NCBI GenBank assembly: GCA_902167325.1
Contig: LR632930.1
Coordinates: 3,782,001-3,846,000 of the forward strand
Direction: 5' to 3'
Origin: Chitinophaga pinensis
GTDB lineage: Bacteria; Bacteroidota; Bacteroidia; Chitinophagales; Chitinophagaceae
Length of the DNA stretch: 64,000 nucleotides
This document shows positions 17,041-26,114 of the stretch, piece after piece. Each line of letters begins with the position of its first letter. The stretch's first letter is position 1. The notes under the pieces are model-generated. The model was given only the letters and a program-made list of their open reading frames with translations. It made no database searches and was not told the DNA's origin. The position numbers and the translations under genes are program-made.

Positions 17041-17373
17041 TTCCTTACAGTTTATTTAAAGATACTTAGAATCAGCCAAGTACGCGCCGCCAGGAAGGAG
17101 GGCGGCATCAGAAAGCAGGCTCCATGCATCCTGCCGCCTTCCGTCATGGCATCGTCATGGAAAAGGCACGGTTAAAGTATAGATAAGCCGCCCTTAAGCC
17201 GCCTTTATCCCGCCCATAAGCCGCAGATAAGCCGCCCCTATATAGGGGCGGCTTATCTGCGGCTTATGGGCGGTTTATGGGTGGGTTACATACGGGTTTG
17301 CCTGTAAGGATACCGGGCACAGGAATGCCTTTCCTGTGCGGTGGCATAGAATCAACTGGTTATAAGGGCGGAA
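17041..17373. other. Intergenic region with GCCGCC-type repeats and a large palindrome
   Basis: 333 bp without a credible gene, between two minus-strand genes. From about 17183 there is a series of 'TAAGCCGCC'-like units that leads into the 64-bp palindrome listed separately, and diverging copies ('CGGTTTATGGGTGGG') follow on the right. The first bases (17041-17100) probably hold the promoter of the cNMP-domain kinase; a TATCTTTA on the minus strand is the closest element. Confidence 0.7.
17210..17273. repeat. Perfect 64-bp palindrome
   Basis: Two 32-bp arms are exact inverse complements around the centre CCCCTATATAGGGG (17235-17248). Each arm carries two GCCGC/TAAGCC units. No T-tract follows, so it is not a classical terminator, although the RNA hairpin would be very stable in either direction. 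It lies downstream of the ABC-operon kinase gene and upstream of the cNMP-domain kinase gene. Confidence 0.9.
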
Positions 17374-18612
17374 TTAACGGGGGAAGCGGATGGTAAACCG
17401 TGTATTCCCGGCCTGAGGGGTTTCAAGGCTGAACTGCCAGCCATGTGCCAGGAGGATGTCGCGGACCAGCATGAGACCTATGCCCTGTCCATCGGGTTTG
17501 GTGGTGAAGAAGGGGGTAAAAACATCGGCAGGGGTTTCCACGCCATGGCCTGTATCTGCGATAACAATGCCATCTTTTTGCTGGATGAGGCGAATGTCGC
17601 CATCCTGCCCTATGGCTTCGAGACTGTTTTTGAGGACGTTGATGAGTACCTGCTCCAGTTGCAGCTGGTCGGCCCGGATGGTCATGTCTTGTTCGAGGAA
17701 GTCGAGGTGCAGGCGGATGTTCTTTTCCGCCGCGCGTGCCTCGTATAAGCGGGCAGCGTGGCGCAGGAGGGATTGGAGGGAGATGGGTTTCTTATCCGGC
17801 GGGGGGAGCTTCACGAGGTCTGCGAAGTTGCGCATGAAACCGTTGAGGTGCTGGTTCCTTTCCGCGGCTACTTCCAGCGCGCCGCGGTGGGCTTCATCCA
17901 GCGCATGGGCCTTCAGGGTAGAGCCTATGATGCTGTTTACGGGTCCGATGGTGTTGTTGACCTCGTGGGCCATCATGCGGATCACTTTGCCATAGACTTT
18001 CTTCTCTGCCGCCAGTATTTCAGTGGTCAGTTCTTCTATCATCACAAAATGCCGGGCAAAGCCCCGGTCAATGAAGTGCGACTTCTGCAGTTTAAAGGTT
18101 TTTACGCCATTCAGCGTCAGCGTACGGGATTCACCGCTGCCCAGCACCTGCACATCTTCCAGCAGGCGGGGCAGTTGCTGCAGCAGCTCCTGTGCTTTGG
18201 GATTGGTTTGCTGAACCTGCCCGTCGTAATCGAGGATGATGATGCCGGTTGGGGAAGTATAGATGAGTTTTTCGAGGAAGAAATGTTGTTGTTCCTGCAT
18301 GGTGCGCTCGTGGCGGAGCTGGTCCAGCATCTGGTTATACACTTCAATAAGTGCATCCATTTCCTGCTGACCCGTTTTCAACAGCCGAACGCTGAAATCT
18401 TTATCGCGCAAAGCTTCTGCGCCCTGTGTGAGCATCTTCAGCGGCCGCAGCAATTGCAGGTACAGGCTCCGGGAAAACCAGAGCGAGGTTAAAATGAGTA
18501 GTTCGCTGACGAGGAAAAGCCAGCGGTTTTCTTTGAACACAAACCAGGAAAGCGTGAGGGCTACTGCATGCAGTACGATCACGAACAACAGGAATTTAGT
18601 CCGCAGCTTCAT
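17374..18612 (-). CDS. Membrane sensor histidine kinase, NtrY/NtrB-like
   Basis: 412 residues. Two adjacent transmembrane segments (about 6-24 and 31-47) with almost no periplasmic loop, then a HAMP-like helix pair (50-100), a PAS domain (about 110-200, 'SPTGIIILDYDGQVQQTNPKA') and the HisKA motif 'MMAHEVNNTIGP' with His216. The ATPase domain has 'NVLKNSLEAI', 'IVIADTGHGV' and 'GQGIGLMLVRDI'. With no real sensor loop, it probably senses a membrane or cytoplasmic signal. Its start overlaps the regulator's end by 17 bp, so translation is likely coupled. Last gene of the seven-gene ABC-efflux operon. Confidence 0.93.
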   Translation of the reverse strand: MKLRTKFLLFVIVLHAVALTLSWFVFKENRWLFLVSELLILTSLWFSRSLYLQLLRPLKMLTQGAEALRDKDFSVRLLKTGQQEMDALIEVYNQMLDQLRHERTMQEQQHFFLEKLIYTSPTGIIILDYDGQVQQTNPKAQELLQQLPRLLEDVQVLGSGESRTLTLNGVKTFKLQKSHFIDRGFARHFVMIEELTTEILAAEKKVYGKVIRMMAHEVNNTIGPVNSIIGSTLKAHALDEAHRGALEVAAERNQHLNGFMRNFADLVKLPPPDKKPISLQSLLRHAARLYEARAAEKNIRLHLDFLEQDMTIRADQLQLEQVLINVLKNSLEAIGQDGDIRLIQQKDGIVIADTGHGVETPADVFTPFFTTKPDGQGIGLMLVRDILLAHGWQFSLETPQAGNTRFTIRFPR

Positions 18613-19972
18613 CGTAAGGTATATTGTATTTTTCGAGCCTGCGGTAGAGCGCGCTGCGCGTTAGCCCCAGTGATGCCGCCGCACGGGCTATTTTATGCTG
18701 ATGGAAAGCCATTGCTTTCCGGATCATTTCCACTTCCAGGTCTTCCAGTGTAATGGTACCTACGCCGGGTAATTGCAGCTGTCCTTTAGCGGCAGGGGAT
18801 AATTCCAGCTGCCCCCTGAAATGTTCGATCTCCAGCAGATCGGTATTATGCACCAGCATAGTGCGCTCCGTAAGGTTTTTCAGCTGCCGGATGTTACCGG
18901 GCAGGGGGAGCGACTGCAGCCATTTCAGTGCTTCTTTTGAAACGGTGAGCTGTGGCCGGTTGTAGATCTCACGGAGGTTGCGGATGAAGTGGTTCACCAG
19001 CAGGGGAATATCGCCAGCACGTTCGCGCAGTGCGGGAAGGTGAATGGTGATAAGGTTGATGCGGTACAGCAGATCTTCCCGGAATGTACCCTCGGCCACC
19101 ATCTGGTGAAGGTTTTTGTTGGTTGCGCATACCACCCTTACATCTACCGTTTTGGTGCGGCTGCTGCCGAGTACTTCGTAAGTACGGTCTTGCAGCACCC
19201 GGAGTAGTTTTACCTGGCTGGTAGGTTCCAGGTCGCCGGTTTCATCGAGGAAAATGGTGCCTTTGCCGGCCATTTCGAAACGCCCGATACGGTCGAACCG
19301 TGCATCGGTAAATGCGCCCCGTATATGCCCGAACATTTCGCTTTCGAAGAGGGAGGAGGATATACCGCCGAGGTTCACTTTCACAAAGGGGCGTTGCTTG
19401 CGCCGGGAGTTCTGGTGAATGGCTTCCGCGATGAGTTCCTTACCCGTGCCGCTTTCGCCGGTGATGAGTATGGAGGCATCCGTGGCAGCCACTCGGCTGA
19501 TGGTTTCCAGCACCTGTAATATGGCGGGGTCTTCCCCGATGATCTGCCGGAAGTCGAATGCTGCATCGAGCTGTTTACGCGTGACTTTCGCCACGGGCTT
19601 CTTTGTTTGGAGTGCCAGTACCGTGCGAACAGACTGTAGCAGGGCATCGTTACTCCAGGGTTTGGTGATAAAGTCTGCCGCGCCCAGCTTCATGCCCTGT
19701 ACGGCCAGTTCTATACTTCCCCAGCCGGTGATGAGGATCACGGGGATGGTGTTGTCATGTTGTTTAATCCGTTCCAGCAGCGCCATGCCTTCTTCGCCGG
19801 TGGTGCGGATGGAGAAATTGAGATCCAGCAGCACAAGGGCAGGCCGGGTGGTGCTGATGGCTTCCATAGCCTGTTCGGGTGTGCCCGCTGCTGCGGCCTC
19901 ATATCCCTCCTGCCTTAACAGGAGCAGGAGGGATGTTCTTACTGCGATATCGTCGTCAATGATCAGGATCAT
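18596..19972 (-). CDS. NtrC-type sigma-54-dependent response regulator
   Basis: 458 residues: receiver domain (Asp6/Asp7, phospho-acceptor Asp50, Lys104), AAA+ ATPase (Walker A 'GESGTGKE' at 172-179, 'GTIFLDETGDL' as Walker B, arginine-finger region 'FREDLLYRIN') and a Fis-type helix-turn-helix at about 415-450. The sigma-54-contacting loop reads GAFTDA (219-224) instead of GAFTGA. It lies 18 bp after the second permease gene and overlaps the kinase start. It presumably activates the sigma-54-like promoter at 25813-25829 in front of this operon, so the operon would regulate itself; that link is inference. Confidence 0.94.
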   Translation of the reverse strand: MILIIDDDIAVRTSLLLLLRQEGYEAAAAGTPEQAMEAISTTRPALVLLDLNFSIRTTGEEGMALLERIKQHDNTIPVILITGWGSIELAVQGMKLGAADFITKPWSNDALLQSVRTVLALQTKKPVAKVTRKQLDAAFDFRQIIGEDPAILQVLETISRVAATDASILITGESGTGKELIAEAIHQNSRRKQRPFVKVNLGGISSSLFESEMFGHIRGAFTDARFDRIGRFEMAGKGTIFLDETGDLEPTSQVKLLRVLQDRTYEVLGSSRTKTVDVRVVCATNKNLHQMVAEGTFREDLLYRINLITIHLPALRERAGDIPLLVNHFIRNLREIYNRPQLTVSKEALKWLQSLPLPGNIRQLKNLTERTMLVHNTDLLEIEHFRGQLELSPAAKGQLQLPGVGTITLEDLEVEMIRKAMAFHQHKIARAAASLGLTRSALYRRLEKYNIPYDEAAD

Positions 19973-19990
19973 ACGCCTTAAAAGTAAATA

Positions 19991-21157
19991 TTAATCTTCA
20001 TGCAAAGCTACAGCGGGATAGATTTTCGCCGCCTGTCGTCCGGGATAAAGGGCGCAGAGGGTAACAAGCAGGTATAGGAATACTGCAGCCATCACTATTG
20101 CAACGATGTAGGTGAAAACCGGCAGGTCGAACAGATTGAGCAGGGGGAACTGTACGGCGAGTATGATCCCCAGCAGCAGGGGCAGGGTGGTAAGCACAAG
20201 GGCTTCTCCAATGATCTGGCGGGTAATGCCGCCGGATGTGGCGCCCACGGCTTTCCGTAAACCTATCTCCCCCCGGCGTTTGTTCACACTATACCATACC
20301 ACGCCGTATATGCCCAGTGCCACATTCAATACGAGGAAGCCGCTGATCACCAGCATGAGGATGACCGGGATGAGGGACATGCGGTTCTTCACCACCCGTT
20401 TGTCTTCCAGCTTCTCAATTTCCGTATTGGATGAAGGGAATTGATGCATGATGGTTTTGTAGATCACGCTTTCGGTAGACGGGGCTGCCCCGGCAGTTAG
20501 TTTAACGAGGAAATTATCTTGGTACCCACTGTCGATCCGTTGATATATACCGGGTCTTAGTTCGGCATAGTCTCCTTTGTCTTTCAGATTGCGTACCACT
20601 CCCACGATTTGCTTGTCACTGCCTGTATTCAGAATCTTCCCGATAGGATCTGCCGTTCCGAAGAACTTCTCCGCCAGCGTTTCATTGATGACTACCGGTT
20701 TACGTGCAGCAGCACCATCTGATTTATTGAACCATCTTCCCTTCAGCATATGTAATTGCAGGGTTTTGGCGAAATCATCGTCGGCCCAGTATTCGTCGGG
20801 TTGCAGGGAAATATTGTTATAGGTAATGTTGTTGCTGGAAGTGCTCATCGTATACGGACTGTTGCTGCTCACGTATGTTACAGCAGTCACGCCTGGCACA
20901 GCTTCCAGGGAGCGTTTGAGTTGTGCGGAGATAATGGTCAGCGAGTCGCGGGGAGCATCGCCGGAAAAGCGCTGGAATGCGGTTATAGACAATACACGCT
21001 CATATTCGAAGCCACGCGGCTTGCGGTAGTTGTCATAGTTAAAAACCAGCATGGTGAATACGGCGAACAGCACGAGGAATGAGATGAATAACTCCAGGAA
21101 CAGCAGGAAATGCTGTCGTTTTTTATTCCAGATAAGGGTAAGCAGATGTTGCAGCAT
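19991..21157 (-). CDS. ABC transporter permease, MacB/FtsX type (second)
   Basis: 388 residues with the MacB plan: one N-terminal transmembrane segment (about 16-38), a large periplasmic domain (about 40-265, with the family phrase 'VVINETLAEKFFGTADPIGK'), then three transmembrane segments in the FtsX domain, including 'NKRRGEIGLRKAVGAT'. Such permeases are mechanotransmitters: they move substrate from the periplasm out through TolC, or extract lipoproteins. It starts 9 bp after the first permease gene ends; the pair probably forms a heterodimer with the ATPase at 22424-23089. Confidence 0.9.
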   Translation of the reverse strand: MLQHLLTLIWNKKRQHFLLFLELFISFLVLFAVFTMLVFNYDNYRKPRGFEYERVLSITAFQRFSGDAPRDSLTIISAQLKRSLEAVPGVTAVTYVSSNSPYTMSTSSNNITYNNISLQPDEYWADDDFAKTLQLHMLKGRWFNKSDGAAARKPVVINETLAEKFFGTADPIGKILNTGSDKQIVGVVRNLKDKGDYAELRPGIYQRIDSGYQDNFLVKLTAGAAPSTESVIYKTIMHQFPSSNTEIEKLEDKRVVKNRMSLIPVILMLVISGFLVLNVALGIYGVVWYSVNKRRGEIGLRKAVGATSGGITRQIIGEALVLTTLPLLLGIILAVQFPLLNLFDLPVFTYIVAIVMAAVFLYLLVTLCALYPGRQAAKIYPAVALHED

Positions 21158-21166
21158 ACAAATGAT

Positions 21167-22405
21167 TTAAACGGTTTTTAATGCTTTGGAGATCTGCATG
21201 CGGCTCATACGCCAGGCCGGGTACACGCCGGATATACATCCGAATAGTATGCAGATCACCAGGCTGATACCTAGCACAGTGTAATTGAGGGTGAGGAAAA
21301 CATGGCTGAACAGCTCTGCCTGGTTGATCAATGCGATCACGATCAATGACAATACTATACCGATGAGCCCGCCGATGAGTGTCAGAATGATGTTTTCCAC
21401 GATAAACTGTACTACCAGAGTGCCGGAGGAAGCACCGAATGCCTTGCGTACCCCTATTTCCGATGCCCGTTCGAGGATACGGCTCAGGTTGAGGTTCACG
21501 AGATTGAGGGTTGGCAGCAGGAGGAAGAACAGGAGGAAGATACCCATGGAGGTATAGAGTTTGGCGGTGCCATCTGTTTCATCACGCCCCAGCAGCAACC
21601 GGGTGAAAGTGGGCAGGTAGGATTGGGTAAAAGCTTTCAGCTCCGTAAAATCCTTATAAGGCATGGGCACGCGCGTCATGATGTTTTCGAATTCCGCTTT
21701 CATGGCAGGGATGTCTGACTTACTGCGGGCCATCATTACAGCGAGGTAGGTACCATTGTAGCCTTTATTCTCCTGCTCCTGCCGGGAGAGGGTCCACGGC
21801 ATATACATATCTCCATAAGCAAAAAGCTGGGTTACAGGTACGCTTTTTACAACACCGATAACCCTGTATTGCTGGTTGTCCGTTTCCAGCATCTTGCCAA
21901 CGGCAGGCACGCCTTTGCCGAAGTATTTATCCCGCGTACTTTCTGTGATTACGGCCACCCGCTCACCTGCGTCTATCTGCGCCTGGCTGTAAACTTTGCC
22001 TTCCAGAAAGTTAAATTGCATCACCTGCCAGAAACCGGCATTCGTATATTTAATGTTGATAACCAGCTTACGGTTGTTGACATAAGTATTGGACGGACTG
22101 AAGAAGGACGAGATGGCCACCGCTTCCGGCGTTTTCATAGGTGCTACATACGTCTGGAGGAAGTGGTAGCTGTATGGTCCTGTGTTCTGGCCCTGTCTTG
22201 CAGGGGCACTCAGCATTAATTGCAGGGAATACAGGTTCCTGTCGCGGTTCACATCCGGATAGGAGCTGCTGACGAGGTGGTCGCTCACGGAGGTGAGCAC
22301 CATGAGGATGGTAAGGGAAAAGCTGATGCCGAAAAGCGAAATGAACGTGAAGAACTTCCTGCGCTTCAATACGGCTATGGCGATTTTAAAATAGTTCGTG
22401 AGCAT
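21167..22405 (-). CDS. ABC transporter permease, MacB/FtsX type (first)
   Basis: 412 residues. N-terminal transmembrane segment (about 16-40), periplasmic MacB-PCD domain with 'VAVITESTRDKYFGKGVPAVGKML', and an FtsX domain with three transmembrane segments and 'ERASEIGVRKAFGASSG'. It is paralogous to the next permease. Start 18 bp after the ATPase stop. Presumed partner in a heterodimeric tripartite pump with the adaptor and TolC-like proteins of the same operon. Confidence 0.9.
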   Translation of the reverse strand: MLTNYFKIAIAVLKRRKFFTFISLFGISFSLTILMVLTSVSDHLVSSSYPDVNRDRNLYSLQLMLSAPARQGQNTGPYSYHFLQTYVAPMKTPEAVAISSFFSPSNTYVNNRKLVINIKYTNAGFWQVMQFNFLEGKVYSQAQIDAGERVAVITESTRDKYFGKGVPAVGKMLETDNQQYRVIGVVKSVPVTQLFAYGDMYMPWTLSRQEQENKGYNGTYLAVMMARSKSDIPAMKAEFENIMTRVPMPYKDFTELKAFTQSYLPTFTRLLLGRDETDGTAKLYTSMGIFLLFFLLLPTLNLVNLNLSRILERASEIGVRKAFGASSGTLVVQFIVENIILTLIGGLIGIVLSLIVIALINQAELFSHVFLTLNYTVLGISLVICILFGCISGVYPAWRMSRMQISKALKTV

Positions 22406-22423
22406 GTGGGAGGGATTGAAAGT

Positions 22424-23089
22424 TTATTGAACCTGTGCGCCGTCGAAAAGGCGGACGAGCCGGTGTGTTTTACGGGCCATTTGTTCGTCGTGCGTTACCA
22501 TCACGATGGTAGTGCCGTCTTCTTTGTTCAGCCGGAGCAGGATGTCCATCACTTCGTTGCCCATGGCACTGTCGAGATTCCCGGTAGGCTCATCGGCCAG
22601 TATGATGGAAGGCCTGCCTACTATAGCTCTGGCAATGGCCACGCGTTGCTTCTGTCCACCCGAGAGCTGGGTGGGGAAGTGCTTCATACGGTTGCTGAGC
22701 CCTACTTTGCCTAATGCTTCTGCTGCCAGTTCCCGTCTTTCTTTTGCCGCGCTCTTGCGGTAGAGGAGGGGCAGTTCCACATTGTCAAGCACCCGAAGGT
22801 CGTTGATGAGATGGTAGCTCTGGAAAATGAACCCGATGCGCTGGTTGCGGAAATGAGCCATTTGTTTGTCGCCCAGATTACGGGTGTCGCTCCCGGCGAT
22901 GGATATCTGTCCGCCGCTGGGTTCATCCAGCAATCCCATGATATTCAGCAGGGTGCTTTTGCCGCAGCCGGAAGGGCCCATGATGCTGAGGAACTCTCCT
23001 TTGGCCACAGCCAGATTAATGCCGTTGAGGGCCTGTGTTTCTACCGTATCTGTCCGGTATACCTTTTCAATTTGATGCAATTGTATCAT
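22424..23089 (-). CDS. ABC transporter ATPase, MacB/LolD type
   Basis: 221 residues from the ATG at 23089 ('MIQLHQIEKVY'); the frame extends further into the preceding gene, but this start gives the normal family N-terminus. Walker A 'GPSGCGKST', Q-loop 'FIFQSYHLI', signature 'LSGGQKQRVAIARA', Walker B 'IILADEPTGNLD', H-loop 'MVTHDEQMA'. It overlaps the end of the TolC-like gene by 23 bp, which suggests translational coupling. It powers the two permeases that follow. Confidence 0.94.
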   Translation of the reverse strand: MIQLHQIEKVYRTDTVETQALNGINLAVAKGEFLSIMGPSGCGKSTLLNIMGLLDEPSGGQISIAGSDTRNLGDKQMAHFRNQRIGFIFQSYHLINDLRVLDNVELPLLYRKSAAKERRELAAEALGKVGLSNRMKHFPTQLSGGQKQRVAIARAIVGRPSIILADEPTGNLDSAMGNEVMDILLRLNKEDGTTIVMVTHDEQMARKTHRLVRLFDGAQVQ

Positions 23090-24542
23090 ACGTGATCTTT
23101 TTATTTTGTTCAAAATCGTATAGGGATAAATAGCGTAATTCATAGTAAGCGCTCCAGAAATCCCGCAGGGCGAGGATGTAATCGCGTTTGGCCTGGTCCT
23201 TTTCCTGGAAGGCGATGCTGAGGTCGGTAATGCTCAGGTTGCCCAGTACATACCGCTGCCTTGCAATCTCGTATTTTTCCGAAGCAATGCTGTCTGCATT
23301 GGCACTTAGCTTCACCTGGTCTTTCATCATGTCGTACAGCGTTACCTGTGTGGCGACCGACTGTGTGAAGTTCTGCTTATCCTGCTCCACGGCATACTGC
23401 GTGAATTCGAGGTTGGCTTCGGCCGTTTTGGTGCGGGAGCGCTGGCGGCCCCAGTCCAGCACCGGGATGGTAAACGTGAGTTCTACCAGCTGCTGGTTTT
23501 GCGGGTTGCGGTATACTTTCCCTAAATCCGCAGCACTGTTCGAATACCCGAGGTTGGCATTGAGGGCGGCATTCAGGCCGTTTTCTCCTTTTGCCTTGGC
23601 TACATCCCGCCGGGCCTCCCGGATGCGGCGTTCGGAAGAAAGTAATTGCGCGTTGTTGGCATTGGCTTCTTCCAGTACCCTGTCCATACTCACTTCCATA
23701 GCTATGGCAGCAGGCGGCAATTGCAGCGTTATCTTCCCGGTATGCTGCATACCGGCATAAGCGCGGAGGTTCATGGCGGCTATTTCCATATCACGGCGGG
23801 CAGTACCGGCAGATTTCTCCGCTTTCAGGTATTCCAGCTGCAATTGTAAGATTTCGTTCCGGGATATTTTGCCCAGCTGAAACTTTTCATCCGCTATCCG
23901 TTGTATATGCCGGGTGTTCTCGAGATTGGTTAAAGCGATCTGGTGGTTTACCTGTGCAATCAGCAGATCGAAGAAGAGTCCGCTGGCGTTCACGGCGATC
24001 AGTTCCATATCGGCAATGAATTGCTGCTTGCTTTCCGCGTATTTCAGCGGGGCAATGCGCTTGTCCCACTTCATCTGGTTGAACTGGAAGAGGGGCTGCG
24101 AATATCCTACCGTATAGGGGATGGCGTTGTACAGTGTGGCCTTCCGGTCGAAGTCATCGAACCGCTGCAGCTGTGTGGCACCATAAATGCGACCGCCGGT
24201 GGCAGTGATACCCTGGCTGAAGGAGAGGTTGAGCGAGGAGTTGTTATAATGCACCGGCTCAAACTTAATGGTACCATTGGGCTGTGTTACCGGGTTAAAG
24301 GTTTTCTGAAACCCGGGCAGGGTGCCTTCCAGCGCCAGTTGTGGCTGATAGTTGGAGCGGTGGGTGCGCCATTCCCAGTACTTGGTTTTGCGGATGGTAA
24401 CCGCTTGTTTCGCGGCGATGGAGCCAGCGCGCGCCATGTCTACCACTTCGGTGAGTGTTAACTGAACGGTGTCCTGTGCGCGGATGGCTCCGGGCGCCGC
24501 GATGATGAGAATGGTTATGATGGCGGAAGGAATGCGTGTCAT
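23067..24542 (-). CDS. TolC-family outer-membrane efflux protein
   Basis: 491 residues with a signal peptide ending near 'APGAIRAQ'. It has the internal duplication of the OEP fold with long helical stretches ('LENTRHIQRIADEKFQLGKISRNEILQLQLEYLKAEKSA' region, and its second copy with 'YEIARQRYVLGNLSITDLSIAFQEKDQA'). It provides the outer-membrane channel of the ABC efflux complex. It overlaps the adaptor gene by 4 bp and the ATPase gene by 23 bp. Confidence 0.92.
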   Translation of the reverse strand: MTRIPSAIITILIIAAPGAIRAQDTVQLTLTEVVDMARAGSIAAKQAVTIRKTKYWEWRTHRSNYQPQLALEGTLPGFQKTFNPVTQPNGTIKFEPVHYNNSSLNLSFSQGITATGGRIYGATQLQRFDDFDRKATLYNAIPYTVGYSQPLFQFNQMKWDKRIAPLKYAESKQQFIADMELIAVNASGLFFDLLIAQVNHQIALTNLENTRHIQRIADEKFQLGKISRNEILQLQLEYLKAEKSAGTARRDMEIAAMNLRAYAGMQHTGKITLQLPPAAIAMEVSMDRVLEEANANNAQLLSSERRIREARRDVAKAKGENGLNAALNANLGYSNSAADLGKVYRNPQNQQLVELTFTIPVLDWGRQRSRTKTAEANLEFTQYAVEQDKQNFTQSVATQVTLYDMMKDQVKLSANADSIASEKYEIARQRYVLGNLSITDLSIAFQEKDQAKRDYILALRDFWSAYYELRYLSLYDFEQNKKITYDTIASN

Positions 24543-25783
24543 TGAATATTGATTTCTTTAGCGTGCCTGAACTGGCTCATATCTGACAGGATAAAGGTTT
24601 CGCCGGGGTTAAGTCCGCTTTTGATCTCTACAAAATCAAAGTTGCTCATGCCCGTTTGGACCATGCGCCGTACCGCTTTATTACCCTGCACAACGTACAC
24701 CGGCATGGGAGATACTCCATTGAAGGCGGGGCCATTGGGTGCCCTGAGCACATTCCTGCCCGCAGCAGTTACCGGGTATACGTCTACTTTCAGGTTGGGG
24801 CGGAGGGATGGATGGTGGCGCTCGTCCAGCTGGATGTCGAAGGTTACGGAGCTGTTCTGTACTGTGGGGTGAACGGATTGTACGCGACCACGGATGCTTT
24901 GCTCCTGGATGCGGATGATGACGGGCATTCCGGCAGATAGTTTGTCCGAATAATTGTCTGCGATCGTGCCCGTCACCTTGAAGCTTTGGAGATCCGCGAT
25001 CCTTACCAGCGGCTCGCCCTCTCGCACGGTGGTGCCGATGTTCCGGTTTACCCAGGTAACCACGCCGCCCCGGGGGGCAACGATACCGGCCCGGTCGAGC
25101 TTCCTTTTCAGCTCTCCCAATGCCTGGCCCTGTATGGCAGATTCCAGCTCCGATTCCCGCATTTCTACCTGCATGGCTTCCTGTTTGTTCTTTATCTCGT
25201 TTTCCAGTTGTGCTTTCTCCAGTTGCGCCACCCGCAGGCTCGTTTCGGCCTGCTCCACGCTCTCCCTTGTGCCGCCACCGGCTTTGAATAAGCGGCGGGC
25301 ATTCTCCACATCGGCCTGCAGGGCCTGAATGCGCAGTTGTTTGATGTTGTTGCCGGTCTGCAGGTCGAAGTAACTCTTGTCGAGCTGCAGCCGCAGTTTG
25401 CGGATGTTATTCCTGCTTTGCTCCAGCAGGAATTTCCCTTTCTCCAGTTCGGATTCCACTGCCGCCTTGTCCAATTTCAGGAGCGGCTGCCCTTCTTTCA
25501 CAGATGCCCCTGCGGCAACGGATACTTCGAGGATGGATGCGCTGACCGGACTGGTGATCACTTCCTCGAATTCCGGCAATACTTCGCCGGAGGCGGTCAG
25601 GGTATTTTCGATATCGCCTTTACCGGTTTGTGCGGTTTGAATGGAAGCACGGGCAACCGAGGCGTGGAAGAACATACGGATGGCCAGTATGGTCAGCACG
25701 ATAACGATGGCGATGATGAACGCCCATATCCACCGCTTACGCCGGATGCTTTGTGTGAATGATGATGGCAGTGATCTGTCCAT
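24539..25783 (-). CDS. HlyD/MacA-family periplasmic adaptor of the ABC efflux system
   Basis: 414 residues, anchored by one N-terminal transmembrane segment (about 17-36). A split lipoyl domain ('VSAGASVKEGQPLLKLDKAAVES' region and 'IVAPRGGVVTWVNRNIGTTVREGEPLVRI') brackets a long coiled coil at about 95-215; a beta-barrel and membrane-proximal domain follow. It bridges the FtsX-type permeases and the TolC-like channel. First gene of the operon; the sigma-54-like promoter lies 30 bp upstream of its ATG. Confidence 0.92.
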   Translation of the reverse strand: MDRSLPSSFTQSIRRKRWIWAFIIAIVIVLTILAIRMFFHASVARASIQTAQTGKGDIENTLTASGEVLPEFEEVITSPVSASILEVSVAAGASVKEGQPLLKLDKAAVESELEKGKFLLEQSRNNIRKLRLQLDKSYFDLQTGNNIKQLRIQALQADVENARRLFKAGGGTRESVEQAETSLRVAQLEKAQLENEIKNKQEAMQVEMRESELESAIQGQALGELKRKLDRAGIVAPRGGVVTWVNRNIGTTVREGEPLVRIADLQSFKVTGTIADNYSDKLSAGMPVIIRIQEQSIRGRVQSVHPTVQNSSVTFDIQLDERHHPSLRPNLKVDVYPVTAAGRNVLRAPNGPAFNGVSPMPVYVVQGNKAVRRMVQTGMSNFDFVEIKSGLNPGETFILSDMSQFRHAKEINIQ

Positions 25784-26114
25784 AGGGATCTTTAAAAGTT
25801 TGACTTTCTCTTTCCAAGACGGATGCCAAACGGAATGATCTCATTTTCAAACAGATATAAAAATCCGCTGATGAAAAAGCGTTCGATATCGGACAGAATT
25901 TCCGGAATCGGAACAAAATGTACGGGGCCATGTTTCGGGAAGAAAAACTAATGAGAAATAGGAGGCGAAAGAGGGCAGCGGGCGCCATACTGTACGCATT
26001 TTGGCGGAAGTAGGCGGGTTTGAATGGCAATGGCTGAACCGGGAGAAGTAAAATAATAAATGTCCATTCATTACGAAATAATAAAATAAATATATATATT
26101 CGTCCTGAAATCAT
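25784..26114. other. Divergent intergenic region upstream of the ABC efflux operon
   Basis: 331 bp without a credible gene. It holds the sigma-54-like promoter at 25813-25829 for the minus-strand operon and, near the right end, very AT-rich DNA before the plus-strand gene at 26115. Enhancer-type sites for the NtrC-like regulator would be expected 80-200 bp upstream of the promoter, but no clear inverted repeat was recognised by eye. Confidence 0.6.
25813..25829 (-). promoter_or_regulatory. Sigma-54-like (-24/-12) promoter of the ABC efflux operon
   Basis: On the minus strand the sequence reads TTGGCAT-N5-TTGGA, against the RpoN consensus TGGCACG-N4-TTGCW. The invariant -24 GG is present with the right spacing; at -12 the usual GC reads GG. 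It lies 30-46 bp before the ATG at 25783. The same operon encodes an NtrC-type activator, which strengthens the call. Confidence 0.55.

Noticed and set aside
15631..17175. 514-codon open frame on the plus strand
   Set aside because: It is antisense to the cNMP-domain histidine kinase, whose HisKA and ATPase motifs are unmistakable; the plus frame gives a low-complexity His/Cys/Phe-rich product with no domain.
17210..17273. The palindrome as an ordinary terminator
   Set aside because: No T-tract on either side and far longer and more perfect than any terminator in this window; kept as a repeat.
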